A stretch of DNA of 43,031 nt from Priapulus caudatus (Eukaryota; Priapulida; Priapulimorpha; Priapulimorphida; Priapulidae). A program made the translations under genes and the position numbers. This document shows positions 33,201 through 40,894 of this stretch, piece after piece. How positions within the stretch are numbered: position 1 is the first letter of the stretch; each line of letters begins with the position of its first letter. The notes under the pieces were generated by a model, which saw only the letters and a list, made by a program, of their open reading frames with translations, did not search any database and was not told the origin of the DNA. Location: contig NW_014577581.1 of the NCBI RefSeq assembly GCF_000485595.1, forward strand, positions 79,175-122,205, given 5' to 3'.

Positions 33201-36200
33201 GGTAACTGGGCGCACAATTCGCATACTATTTCGTATCACTATTTTATCAAATTTTTCATGAAATAACGGGCGAATTTTTTATATCTTTGCAACTTTTATT
33301 AGTCCAAATCTTATTACATAGGATACAGGTAACGTGATTGCTGTAAAACGTGTAGTAAAAAAGCGTTACAAATTGTAACGGAAATCTACTTGTGGCAGTG
33401 GTGAATTGAGCGAGAGCGCCATCTGTCATGGAGTTTGACACCTGCACTCGTACACACATGCGTGCGTGTCTGCGAGCAGGTGCACACACACACCTGATGT
33501 GAGATCGTATGAGGAGGGGGACGTGCATTTCACTCAGGCCACAATTAAAAAAATCTTTGTTTGACCTCACCCGACCCTGGCTGAAAAGTTTGGGTAGGTA
33601 GGTAGGTAGGCTTTTTTGTAGGGGGGTCTTTTAACAAATTCAACATGGTGTCTACATGCTCGAGTGTGCTTGTGTGGAGATACCTTTTATCTTGAATGTT
33701 TCTTTTGCTTGGTACATATAATGTATTGCCTACAGATTTATATAATGTACAGTGATACAATTTGTTAAAAAGAAAAGAAAAAAAAATCAATAAATTTTTT
33801 TGAGTCGGCCCTTTTTTGGCGGGTCGGTCGGGTGAGGGCCAACAAACTATATTTTTATTATGGCCCTGGGTGTGAGTGAGATCGTGTGAGGAGGCAGACG
33901 TGCGTTTCCCTCACTCACCTGCGTTCTCCTGCTTGTCGACGAACACCAACACACTGCCCTTCTCCTGGTAGACTCCCAGCAGCTCCAGCAGCTTGAAGAA
34001 CTTGTCGTCCTCATCAATCAGCAGCTGTAACGTAGCAGACAGACGTAGATAGATAGATAGATAGATAATAGGTTTATTGCAAAACTAGTATTAACAATAA
34101 CAACGTTACAATTAAAATAAATTTTGCAAACACGATATCATCAGGCAGTATAGAGCTGAAATTGATGATATTTACAATAATATTATATGTCCCATGGTAA
34201 GACATAGATATCACTTAAAATATTGGTTCATAAAATTATATCACTACAACTAAAATACTCTTTAAGATTATATACAATATTTTATATAAACTCAGACGTA
34301 GCCGTTCCTGAGCGTAATGCTGCGTTTACGCCTATAGATTTTTGTCACGCAAATCGTACACGATCTTCAAGTGCATTCCAACACAATCGCTCTGAAATTC
34401 GTATTTGTTTGGAGTCGGTGAGTAGTCTAGGCCGAGTTGAGAATTAGAATACGCTCTATTCTCAACATCGGCGACTTGGACTGCGCGACCCGACTCCAAC
34501 ACAATCGAATTTCAGCGATTGTGAATGGAAATCGCTTGAAAATGCGTACGATTTATGCTGAAAAAAATCGATAGTGTAAACGCAGCATCAGTGTTACGAT
34601 ACAGCCTACTCGTACACGTCCGTAATGCTTCTGTTTAGACAGTGCCGGTGCGAAGACGTCGTGTATATTATATGACGACTTATTCTAATACATACGATCG
34701 GAATACACAAAGCAACCGCACGTCCAGTGCCACACGCGCCTTCCTTCTCTCGTAATTTCCTTTCTCCTCGCATCTAGTCGCTCCTGCATACCCCCAGCTA
34801 AACAGTAGTGCCGAGTTTGGATCTTCGGACCAGCGGGAACTCATGCTCTGTTCGCGCAACCTTATGTTGTACGTATTTACAGTACCACATGAGAGAGCCG
34901 TTGCGAAGTGACAACCGCCAATCGCTCATTAGCACTGCCCTGTGCGTGAGGGCACAGTAGGTTTAATCTCGCATACGACTCACGACCGCAGCACGAACGC
35001 GCCTGGTAGGACCGCGCAAGCGTAGTAAGGGATTGTATCGGTAAACAATATAGCTTTGACTTGATTATCTCTAAGCTCTAAATTATTCATTTCTAAATAC
35101 TCGTGGGTGTAACTACAATGCACAGTATCATAGAAGAAATCAACAACGTCCCACTCAACTTCCCAACATTGTCACAGGCATCCATCCTCACTCCTCTCGC
35201 CACTGCTGTCCCAGAAATATGGCCATCTGGTTTGTCCCTCCCCCAGCCATTGTGAAAATGCATCGCAGCCCGTTAGGGTGCATCCAGGAAAAATTACGTT
35301 TTTTTTCAACGGGAGCTTTTTTCAAGTCTGTGAAAAATAGCTCTCGTCGAAAATTTTAGGGAGGCTATTTGAGCCTCACGGGTAGCGATTTCGAGTTTTG
35401 ACGAGCGAATCGGCTCATCGCTCCGTGTATTCTTACCTCGGTGCATCGGCCGCTGGAACCTCCAAAGTGTTTAATAAGCACTCCCATATAGTCAGTGTTT
35501 CACTATGTTTTTTCGTTCAGAAATATGGTAGATGTACCAACCTACATTTTTTGGAAAGGTCATAGGCATGAGGAATCCGAAAAACAATGTTTACATTTGC
35601 GGAGATACGGTGCATGGCCGCCGATCTTTTGATTTTCAAATGGCGCGCCATAAATACATATTTGCCGTTTCTGCCTTTAATACCCTAAACAATTTTTAAA
35701 ATATGCTAATCCTATGTTTTTTCAGACAGGAATCCATTGGTGACTATAAAGAATCTAACTGTAACACTTGTTATTTTTTTCAGAAATATTTGTTTTTTTT
35801 TTACTTGAAAAAACAATACAAAAATCCATTAATATATAGCAATATATATGCGTTTCGCAACATATAAACTGCCACGTTAGTTGGATCATAAAGCTTCTGC
35901 TCTATCTAGATCCAAAAGAGAATGAAACAGAGAGCACATCCAGGTGGGCAGGGTTCAAATCACTTTGTGTCAAGCTGGCCTAATGTCTGACGCACTGTCG
36001 CGACTACCACTGCTGCCAGAAGTGGGATACATAAGTGGGCCTACCATGCTGACAGGGCTCGAATTAACCGATCGCACCGACGCAATTGGCGTCGGGCTGC
36101 TACTCCATCTGCCGATACTGCACGCTGAAATCCAACCCGATCCTGACGGCAGTTCCATGCTTGCCCTTTTGTGTAAGTGCCGTCGGTGCCTTTAATCTAC

Positions 36201-39200
36201 TGCTCTAGTTTCGTTTTAGTCGAGTCAACTCTAAACGTGCGCGTGTCGTGCTGTAGTGCAATGAATAGCTTAAAACCGATAGTCGGGGCAGGAGGGAATA
36301 ATAAACAGCATCGGATTAATTATTTCGCTCCTGGGATACCGGGAATGTAAAATCTTGTTACTCGGTATACTTCCATTATGCAAGGGGGGTACAGGTCGGT
36401 GTTACGGTGTAGCTACATGGTGCTATATATGTTTTGTACATTAAAAACAGACCATGTTGATGTAATATTAATTTGTTATGAGTTTTCTTTATTTTACAAA
36501 AAGTGCCATTGGCTCTCCTAATTTTTGAAGTTGCTTGGTGCCTTTTAAAATGCTCTGTGCTTGCCATTTTAGAGAAAATTCAAGGGTGATTTCTCACTAT
36601 GCCCCTAAAAAAAATTTGTGCTTGCCTTACTCGTTCGCTTAATAAGCCTGAGCTGACTGTGATTACTGGGCCAAGCATCCGAATTGAAGATCTTGGTGCG
36701 TGCTGGTGAAGAATACCCGACAGTGATTTCGTTCGACTGCAACTTCGACGAGAAGGCAGTTGCAGTTACTGGATTCAAGACTTGATGCTGAAAGAAGCAG
36801 TTTCCCCGTAGACCTGGTGGAGCTACATGCTGTGGATGGCTTGCGCGAGAGCTCTGATCGTCCATCAGAAAACTCAGGGATAGATGATGCGTTGGATTGA
36901 GTCTTGACGTATATCGGCTTCTGCACAACGCAGACAGATCCTCAAGTGCGCTAACTATCAAGAGAGCGTCTTCGTGCACACTCCAACTTATATGCTCTAT
37001 CATGAACTTGATCCTGAATCAGTTTTCACAGAAAAGCCCAACCTTAAAGCATTTGCGTAGAAGCAGCATATAATGTGCAGGAAGCTTGTGGCAAAATTCA
37101 GCAGCTTGACAGAAAGGCCCCAAATCCTAAAGCGTGACAAGACGAATGACGACTACTACAACCTCACTAACTGACGACGTCATTCAACAGCTGAAAATGT
37201 TGGAAGCGCAGACAATCCAGCAAATGAATGTTCAAGTCTTGATGAAGCTTACATCACACGCGGTTGAAAAATCATTGTGCTACTTTTGTTGAGGCATCCA
37301 GGAATTCCAATCGTCGTTTCTCCCACCTTCAAGCTGGTGAGGTCACTAAGCAAGTTAATTCCCCCCTTTTTCCCCGCCCCGCCCCCCCCTGGAAAAAACT
37401 TCGTAATAAAATACAAGCGGCCTCTGGCGCAAGTTAACATTGCAGACTTGCATGAGTTGAAGACAAGGCCATCCAGAAAACGGAGTGAACTACAAGACGG
37501 AACATATCTGTGGGACCAAGAGTACGATCCCATTTATCTGCGATTGGAGCAGACCACGCCATATGAACGATACTCAACAGGATGATGAAGATTAATTCTG
37601 GTTAATTTGGCAATTCCAATAATTCAACGCTCGTCAACGGTTCTTTCTGCCACTCTGATATGTTACGTCTTTCACTGAATTCAAGGGCCGCAATCAATCT
37701 TGCGGTAAACAATGCCAGCAAGAGCATCATATGTTCAACCAAGGTGCTGTGAGAAAACGCATGACAACGTTGATCGCAATAGTGCCATATCTGAGTTGCA
37801 CGCAATCCCTTCGCTGCTAGAAGGTGTACTCAGCTCTACAACTTTCATCACACATGCATATGTCCCACAAGAGAGTGCTCAGCAGATCCTGATATCGACG
37901 ACACTGGGAGAAGCTGTATGTGGATTAAGCGTGTGCAGAACGGCATTAATGGAGATGTTCATCTTGTGGGCACAAGTCAAGAAGCAGATACAACAGATGT
38001 ACTGTCAGGAAACAAGAAGCAAACGTAAAGATCCGTGACCAGTCAGTAGATCCGAAACGAAACGGAAGATCTATACGGTCGTTGATGTACTAGCCAGATC
38101 AAGCCGTGACATCGATCAAAGCCATGCGATTGAAGCTTATCTTTACGATTCACTCTTACCCGCCAAAGCATGTTTGCAATCCGACGTTCATCCTACCATG
38201 TTAAGCTGGACGAAAGCAAAGCTTATCCCTACTTGACAACATTGGTAAATACGACAGAACTCATGCTGATGCACAAGCAGCAGAAGCAACAGAACAGGCC
38301 TAATGAATATGCTGAATACAGGAACGTCCTCTACATCACCATCTATGAAATTGCTGTTGTTGATTGGAATTGGTGCTCGTCAAGAAGATGAAAAAGAATA
38401 GCCAGCGACAATGCTATATCAGTCAAAGATCTGGTCATTCATTCTAACGACCACTTATGAATAAACATGACAGCAGATCGACTGAACTATCTTGTATTCG
38501 ACACATACAAGGCAGACTCATTAAAGCAGAAAACCAGAGAGAAACGACACAAAGGCAAGACGGCTTGTTCAATATCCAGATTGCATATGATACAACGTCG
38601 GATCAAAACATATACCAATGGGCCAGTTTCTATCTCACGAAAAGACGAAAGCATATATACCGCTTCTGAGCAACACTGGAATATACGGCATAACTCCCCT
38701 ACTAATGCATTCACGTCAGCATCGGCCATTACTATAACAACGGCAGAGGCATGCAGTTTGACCCAAACAACCACGAGACTGTGACACATGATGATCAGCT
38801 AGCAGACCGCATCCGCAGACGTTATCTCTAACAGCAGCGTAGGTCTTCTTCACGCCACAGAACGACGTCCTAAGTTCTGGCTGTTGCCGCTCATGACAAC
38901 TCTGCAAATAACACATCGATGGCCATGTATTCTAGGTATTGTGGAGGGGGCCTCACTGAGAGCAGGCTAGGAAGAGACAATTAAGGCAACAGCATTACCT
39001 GATCCAAGGCAGTTCACTGGGGCAGACAAGTCGGTCGAATTCTCAGGAGTAGTAAAACGAAATGTTTCAACCTACACTCAAGCTGAAAAGACTAGTCAAA
39101 GCATAATGAAAGCTACCAGAGGACATACGATCTAAAGCAGGAGGTGAAGACATATTGGCCAGCCTTTGTATCTTAACGTACTGGCCAAAAGGATTCAGAT

Positions 39201-40890
39201 GGCAAGTATCCTGACCTAATTGGCATATGTTTGCGAAAATCTGGCAGAAAAGTAACAAATTGCCTCGCAACAACGATGTGCCCTTGATGAGGCCTAATCG
39301 AACGTGTGCGAGACATGAGTAAAGAGTTGGTGCCTTAGGCCACCTCATTGGGCAACATTGTTTGACGCACTCAAACATGGCTACCGCATCAGGAGAACAA
39401 AGTACATACTACCTACACCACTCTGACATAAAGTTCTATCCAGCCCACAGGCTATGTCGAGTAGTGAGATTCATTGTAAAGCTAATTTCTCAAACGCAGA
39501 GGTGCTGCCATGTAGAAAGAAATGACTTAACCTTGCACCGACTTTGCTTTGTGAACGACTGGAAAACCGATTGACTAGTAATTGTCCGGCTATGACATTC
39601 ACAGACAGTGAAGATGAACTCTAAATGCCATATTCTAAACATGTGATGTATGTTCAGACTGCAGTTATGTTGCGGTCGTTTACTAGCTATACGTTCATCC
39701 TTCTAAGAGGACATGAATGATTGCACCATCTTGACGTGTATTAACTGCCTGTTACACAATTATAAACATGATATGATGTATTTCATTAGCACTATCTGCA
39801 TATAAAGACAGATTTTTGCAAAAGTTAAAATCTTTGATTCTTGTATGATGTTCTCCATAACATTAATTCTCAATACTTTCGATGGATCTGTCCCTAATTA
39901 ACATAGGATTAGCATATTTTAAAAAAGTTTTAGGTGATAGAGCAAAATACGGCCAAATATAGTATTCTAAGGCGTCCATATTTGAAATTCAAAATGCGGC
40001 ATTGCGGTAATCTCCGGCAAATTTAAACATTGTTTTTGCGAATTCCTCATGTATAACCTTTCGCAAAATGCATAGGTTTGCTAATGCTAATCCATAATTC
40101 TGAAACGAATTAAATTTATTGACATAGTTGAACTCCATAATACATCTTCTCCTCCTCTCGCCTTCTGCCCCCCCTCTATACCCGCTTCACTCCAGCAGGT
40201 TCTCACCTGCTTCGTCGCTGAGAAAACTACGGGCTGAAAAAAAGGCTCGTCATCCTACTCGACGGGGCCTGTTTTAAACTGATGAATTACGTAATAAAAG
40301 CTAAATCTCCAAATTGACGGACACGAAAAAAGCCCCGTGACTAAGCCGGTTACCGGAGATGGGTTATGTTTACGGGTGCTTGGGCGCGATCGGCCCCGTG
40401 ATAAGACAAAGCCTGGCACAATGAAAAAAAAATTTGTTGCGCCTCACTCCGACTCAGCTAAAAGGTGTAGGTAGTAGGCTTTTTCTATTTTTTTTAGGGG
40501 TCTTTTACAAATTCAGCATGGTGTCTACCTGCTCGGTGTGCTGTATTGTGTGAGATAACCTTTTATGTTAAATGTTGTTTTTGCTTATACATATACGTAT
40601 TGCAACAGTAAATATATAATGTACAGTGATACAATTCGTAAAAAAAAAAGAATGGAAGACACTAAAACAACTTTTTGATCGCCGCTTTTGTGAGTCGGTC
40701 GTTGTGAGACCAAACTAAACAATATTTTTATTATGCCCTGCCACGGCATTTCGGTCGACCTCCTGGCGAAGATGTGCGTCCTGCCACCTGCACACTCACA
40801 TGTTTGTTGAGCACCTTGCGACGGAGTAGTCTCCATCGTCGGCGAACGTCCGCTGACATGACAGTCTGCGTGCCGGCCGCGTTTTCTCAA
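21162..40890 (-). CDS. DDX46: DDX46/PRP5 spliceosomal DEAD-box helicase, C-terminal part
   Basis: Eleven recognisable exons on the minus strand, 5' end off the right edge. DDX46 (yeast Prp5) is the ATP-dependent RNA helicase that helps U2 snRNP bind the intron branch site. Seen: a damaged exon around motif [32 protein letters not shown]; motif [13 protein letters not shown]; motif [15 protein letters not shown]; then the DDX46-specific tail: [116 protein letters not shown] and the terminal [17 protein letters not shown]. That tail is diagnostic against other DEAD-box proteins. One exon (human region between KDQQKAEG and DETEQ) was not found. Exons at 24885-25023 and 40745-40890 have frame breaks, judged sequencing error because all others are intact. 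Introns hold most of the mobile DNA in the window. Confidence 0.95.
21610..21976. repeat. Imperfect direct repeat of about 60 bp
   Basis: ACGACGAGTTGCGTTCGTGT with GGTGAACTA and TAGTCACTAAAG at about 21618-21680 recurs as ACGACGACCAGTTGCGTTAG with GGTAAACTA and TAGTCGCTAAAG at about 21915-21976. It may be two ends of one decayed element. Confidence 0.6.
21977..22133 (+). repeat. 155-bp dispersed repeat, copy B
   Basis: Forward copy of the repeat also found at 11094 and 35281. It lies 28 bp beyond the donor site of the penultimate DDX46 exon. Confidence 0.88.
22162..22353 (-). CDS. DDX46: DDX46 exon ([20 protein letters not shown])
   Basis: 64 codons, phase 0-0, a KH-like C-terminal segment: [20 protein letters not shown], then [16 protein letters not shown] and [16 protein letters not shown]. 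Acceptor TTACAG, donor GTGAGC. A 155-bp repeat begins 28 bp past the donor. Confidence 0.97.
22354..22920 (-). other. DDX46 intron with TTATTATT tract and Penelope-like end
   Basis: (TTA)n at 22380-22396 followed by a poly-T-free AT-rich stretch that may be a retroelement 3' end. The Penelope-like motif at 22681-22717 is listed separately. No gene. Confidence 0.5.
22681..22717 (+). mobile_element. Penelope-like element end motif
   Basis: TTGAGAAAT, the hairpin CCTCC-TGATA-GGAGG, then CGAAACGTCAGC. GAAACGTC after a short GC hairpin is the usual signature of Penelope-like terminal repeats and of their hammerhead-type ribozymes. Only the end motif is recognised. Confidence 0.55.
22921..23091 (-). 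CDS. DDX46: DDX46 exon ([18 protein letters not shown])
   Basis: 57 codons, phase 0-0: [57 protein letters not shown]. Acceptor GTCGCAG, donor GTCAGT. The acceptor is copied twice more in tandem upstream (23092-23300). Confidence 0.96.
23092..23300 (-). repeat. Tandem repeat carrying extra 3' splice sites
   Basis: Three units of about 74 bp. On the gene strand each reads GCATGGTTGGGATCAGGAGA, CGATGAAG, GAGGTGGTAACTATGGTAAC, CGTATCC and then GTGTG(G/TC)GCAG. The last unit ends in the acceptor of the DDX46 exon at 23091; the other two end in TGTGGCAG followed by GC, equally good acceptors. Confidence 0.88.
23404..24884 (-). repeat. Splice-donor-bearing tandem array after a DDX46 exon
   Basis: About 15 units of 60-95 bp. 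On the gene strand each contains the exon end GGACGCATTGCAGGACCCAC, CGTCTCT, the donor GTGAGTGAAGGAGTGAGG, and a GA-rich filler, in longer units ending GGAGGTTATGATGAG. The exon part codes GRIAGPTVS (human DDX46: GGTILAPTVS). Units vary between GGACGC, GGATGC and GAGAAC at the start. The leftmost 90-bp unit is open and a multiple of three. The array is interrupted by an insertion at 23696-24014 and becomes increasingly noisy towards 24900. Confidence 0.88.
23696..24014. mobile_element. Insertion inside the donor array
   Basis: Interrupts one array unit; the array resumes at once on the right. Ends AGAGATGCCAAC and GTTTGCATCTCT form a 12-bp inverted match with one mismatch. It contains the TGCTAGGGGGGTCCGGCATG motif near 23782 and AT-rich sequence. 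No ORF. Confidence 0.7.
24885..25023 (-). CDS. DDX46: DDX46 exon ([11 protein letters not shown]...GPTVS), frame broken
   Basis: Starts in the right phase (acceptor GACCAG) with [14 protein letters not shown]. After a shift it reads MEKNL, then QDM and AAA in other frames, then a poor copy of the exon end that the following array repeats cleanly as GRIAGPTVS and donor GTGAGT. Length is 139 bp where 2 modulo 3 is needed. This part of the window has many small indels, so error is more likely than inactivation. Confidence 0.75.
25295..25450. repeat. CCCTAA words and a 30-bp AT-rich tandem repeat
   Basis: CCCTAACCCTAACCCTA at about 25302-25318 is a short telomere-like run. It is followed by three to four copies of ATTGTTGTAAAAATTATTTG plus TTGTTATGAA. 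Confidence 0.85.
25480..25620 (-). mobile_element. tRNA-derived SINE head
   Basis: On the minus strand an A-box TAGCCAAACGG (25592-25582) is followed by the B-box GGATCGAATCC (25549-25539), 43 nt apart as in tRNA-type pol III promoters. The cloverleaf does not fold well (no proper anticodon stem), and the sequence continues into an AT-rich tail, so it is a SINE or a tRNA pseudogene, not a functional tRNA. Confidence 0.6.
25690..25930. repeat. ACGG-rich repeat fragment
   Basis: TTGACCTTTGACCTTCGAC, then GACGCACGCACGGACGGACG and GGACGCACGCTCATGCG. The style suggests a dispersed repeat end, but I see no second copy in this window. Confidence 0.4.
25931..26120. mobile_element. 190-bp MITE
   Basis: CAAAATTAGTCTTAACATTA at the left and its complement at the right form 26-28-bp inverted ends. 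An inner pair (GTCGACAGCACTTTGTTTCG against CGACGGTGTCGAACGAAG) extends the fold. In a DDX46 intron. Confidence 0.85.
26121..26693 (-). other. DDX46 intron sequence
   Basis: Contains one GCTAGGGGGGTCTGGCGCCA motif at about 26205. Otherwise nothing recognised. Confidence 0.45.
26694..26814 (-). CDS. DDX46: DDX46 exon ([20 protein letters not shown])
   Basis: Encodes [20 protein letters not shown], then [20 protein letters not shown]. The first half matches human DEQIESMFNSKKRVKD; the second half is a variable, Val/Pro-rich linker. Acceptor TTTCAG, donor GTAAGC. Phase 1 out. Confidence 0.95.
27111..27949. mobile_element. Inverted-repeat element with CAGGGATGAGAT ends
   Basis: CTTATATACAGGGATGAGAT at the left and its perfect complement near 27931-27950 bound about 840 bp. 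TATA beside CAGGGATGAG on both sides may be the target duplication. The motif GCTAGGGGGCTCCGGGGGCA at 27209 lies inside. No transposase found. Confidence 0.75.
28029..28103 (-). CDS. DDX46: DDX46 exon ([20 protein letters not shown])
   Basis: Encodes [20 protein letters not shown] then EDAVD; donor GTAGGC. The 5' boundary is uncertain: upstream codons ETEHQ are in frame and match human DETEQ, but no convincing acceptor precedes them, so the exon may start about 15-60 bp higher. The AG used here is CACCAG. Confidence 0.85.
28104..28467 (-). other. DDX46 intron with (CA)n
   Basis: A poly-C/G run at 28179-28190 and a (CA)n run at 28302-28325. No further exon identified; the 150-codon minus-strand ORF here continues the exon only out of frame. 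Confidence 0.45.
28468..28757. mobile_element. Element with CTCGGAGAGCACAGACCTCC end
   Basis: GCACTCGGAGAGCACAGACC followed by TCCGCCAAGG at the left; CCTTGGCGGAGGT at the right gives a 13-bp inverted match (ACCTCCGCCAAGG). I recall this end sequence as common in many animal genomes but cannot name the family with certainty. Confidence 0.6.
28758..30509 (-). other. Unresolved intronic stretch where a DDX46 exon is expected
   Basis: AT-rich sequence with poly-T tracts and no recognisable ORF. The DDX46 exon that should code the segment between TYKDRMKS and ETEHQ (about 20-25 residues, ending GFKFDE in vertebrates) ought to lie between 28103 and 30617, but I could not find it. The right end joins the repeat at 30510. 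Confidence 0.4.
30510..30595 (-). repeat. End of the dispersed repeat shared with 1727-2075
   Basis: CTCTTTTTGAGGGCAGGGAG and TTGTTCAAAAGTTAATTTCT are the reverse complement of 1728-1788. It stops about 20 bp from the exon 30617-30779 donor. Confidence 0.75.
30617..30779 (-). CDS. DDX46: DDX46 exon completing motif VI
   Basis: Encodes [20 protein letters not shown] then [20 protein letters not shown] and [14 protein letters not shown]. With the previous exon motif VI reads HRCGRTGR, where vertebrates have HRAGRTGR. Acceptor TCTAG, donor GTGAGG. Confidence 0.95.
30780..31058 (-). other. DDX46 intron, nothing recognised
   Basis: AT-rich; the phrase GAAAAACAAGAGTATGTGTT and similar GTGTTTAA/GTGTTGAG words recur every 50 bp or so, weakly. 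Confidence 0.4.
31059..31138. repeat. Tandem repeat of GCATTGATGTTAATGCAGTAAT
   Basis: Units built from ATGCAGTA and ATGCATTGATGTTA alternate, about 3 copies of a 32-bp compound unit. Confidence 0.88.
31141..31424 (+). mobile_element. tRNA-derived SINE
   Basis: A-box TGGTCCAGTGG (31150-31160) and B-box GAGTTCAAACC (31199-31209) lie 38 nt apart in a tRNA-like head. The body has CTCCCGTGGCTCGGATGACC and GAGGAGCTTGCTAGCTC, and the tail is ATTAATAAAATTTTATTATT. In a DDX46 intron, antisense to the gene. Confidence 0.85.
31425..31449. other. Short spacer between SINE and DDX46 exon
   Basis: The SINE tail ends about 25 bp from the donor junction of exon 31450-31553. Confidence 0.6.
31450..31553 (-). 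CDS. DDX46: DDX46 exon with helicase motif V
   Basis: Encodes [20 protein letters not shown] then [14 protein letters not shown] and two bases of Gly. TSVAARGLD, with Ser, is the PRP5-type motif V. Acceptor GCTAG, donor GTGAGT. Phase 2 out. Confidence 0.96.
31831..31952 (-). CDS. DDX46: DDX46 exon ([20 protein letters not shown])
   Basis: Encodes [20 protein letters not shown], then [20 protein letters not shown] and L. Acceptor TATAG, donor GTGAGT. Nearly identical to vertebrate DDX46. Confidence 0.95.
31953..32553 (-). other. DDX46 intron, nothing recognised
   Basis: No repeat or exon seen, except an AGATGGCGCCA motif at 32506-32516. The TSD of the next element is at 32545-32553. Confidence 0.45.
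32554..32811. mobile_element. MITE with TTAGGG-like core, copy 2
   Basis: Ends GGGATTTGCTAGAACACGGG and, read from the right, GGGTGTTGCTTGAACATGGG, both continuing CGTCGAAGGAGGG. Flanked by AAATTTTAT (32545-32553) and AAATTTAAT (32812-32820), a 9-bp duplication with one mismatch. The core is degenerate GTTAGGG at about 32610-32670. Related to 5298-5592 by the GGGTGTTGCT end, GTGGCWGCAC and the core. Confidence 0.88.
33070..33437 (+). mobile_element. Non-autonomous transposon with 9-bp TSD, copy 2
   Basis: About 90 percent identical by eye to 7992-8374. Flanked by ACACCTGTA (33061-33069) and ACACCTGCA (33438-33446). In a DDX46 intron. Confidence 0.9.
33561..33868 (+). repeat. Dispersed 300-bp repeat, copy 1
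   Basis: GACCTCACCCGACC with GGGTAGGTAGGTAGG at the left, TCGGTCGGGTGAGGGCC and TTATTATGGCCCTG at the right; the outer ends share an inverted CTCACCCGACC. The second copy is 40447-40740 in the same orientation. Confidence 0.88.
33919..34024 (-). CDS. DDX46: DDX46 exon ([10 protein letters not shown]...FVDKQENA)
   Basis: Encodes [20 protein letters not shown] then [15 protein letters not shown], start of the second RecA-like lobe. Acceptor TTACAG, donor GTGAGT. Phase 0 in, phase 1 out. Confidence 0.95.
34025..34315 (-). other. DDX46 intron with (GATA)n
   Basis: (TAGA)n at about 34047-34066, followed by AT-rich sequence beginning AATAGGTTTATTGCAAAAC, which may be a retroelement tail. No gene. 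Confidence 0.5.
34316..34589. mobile_element. 274-bp MITE (ATGCTGCGTTTAC ends)
   Basis: ATGCTGCGTTTAC at the left and GTAAACGCAGCAT at the right, with inner pairs TAGATTTTT against AAAAAATCGA. It is full of AATCGC/GCGATT and GGAGTCG/CGACTCC palindromic words. Confidence 0.85.
34590..35280 (-). other. DDX46 intron, nothing recognised
   Basis: Mixed-composition sequence without exon-like ORFs, tandem repeats or inverted ends that I can detect. Confidence 0.45.
35281..35437 (+). repeat. 155-bp dispersed repeat, copy C
   Basis: Shares AACGGGAGCTTTTTTCAAGT, AGCTCTCGTCGAAAATTT, GCTATTTGAGCCTCACGG and GAGCGAATCGGCTCATCGCT with copies A and B. It contains several extra single-base indels. Confidence 0.85.
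35485..40140 (+). mobile_element. 4.6-kb DNA transposon with long TIRs and one decayed ORF
   Basis: The left arm (about 35485-35730) and the right arm (about 39890-40140) are inverted copies: GAGGAATCCGAAAAACAATG at the left corresponds to GAGGAATTCGCAAAAACAAT read from the right, and both contain TTTTAAAATATGCTAATCCT. Divergence is high, with indels. Between them lies a plus-strand coding relic (36610-39640). It sits in the large DDX46 intron, in the opposite orientation to the gene. No target duplication could be fixed because the outer ends are uncertain. Confidence 0.78.
36610..39640 (+). pseudogene. Decayed ORF of a high-copy invertebrate family (HEEADT / FTGxD / Cys-rich tail)
   Basis: Plus-strand fragments in shifting frames: [20 protein letters not shown] (from 38482) and KRHKGK; then SHEKTKA-like; [20 protein letters not shown] (38736-38795); [17 protein letters not shown] (39010-39060); and a Cys-rich end around 39502-39552 resembling CRKNDLTCT. 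These, in this order, match a large family of uncharacterised proteins that I know from cnidarian, echinoderm and other marine genomes, whose intact members show NHEEADT, DTDVLVLA, HAFTGxD and a cysteine-rich C-terminus. The spaced acidic motifs resemble the FEN/XPG-type PIN nuclease layout (my inference). Frame changes occur roughly every 100-300 bp. The 5' limit is uncertain; the frame starting [17 protein letters not shown] near 36610 may be its N-terminus. Confidence 0.65.
40141..40446. other. Intron sequence between elements
   Basis: A short inverted pair GCAGGTTCTCACCTGC at about 40195-40210. Otherwise nothing recognised. Confidence 0.4.
40447..40740 (+). repeat. Dispersed 300-bp repeat, copy 2 (indel-rich)
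   Basis: Matches 33561-33868 throughout (CAGCATGGTGTCTACCTGCT, TATAATGTACAGTGATACAA, ATATTTTTATTATGCCCTG) but lacks many single bases present in copy 1. It abuts the DDX46 exon at 40745. Confidence 0.85.
40745..40890 (-). CDS. DDX46: DDX46 exon around motif III, frame broken by indels
   Basis: The gene strand reads CAGACTGTCATGT, CAGCGGACGTT, CGCAAGGTGCTCAACAAAC, GTGCAGGTGGCAGGACG and GAGGTCGACCG. In shifting frames this gives QTVM, (S)A(T), RKVLNK, VQVAGR and EVD, the DDX46 segment that precedes the next exon. At least three small indels break the frame, including one within the SAT motif. Ends are approximate; the donor is probably GTGGCA at 40744. The flanking repeat copy at 40447-40740 shows the same kind of errors. 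Confidence 0.75.
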
Positions 40891-40894
40891 CAAG

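Noticed and set aside
35974-36060. [14 protein letters not shown], resembling the end of a Ty3/gypsy RNase H domain (ADALSRLP)
   Set aside because: Only about ten residues match, with no flanking reverse transcriptase or integrase; it lies inside the long-TIR element, where chance similarity is more likely.
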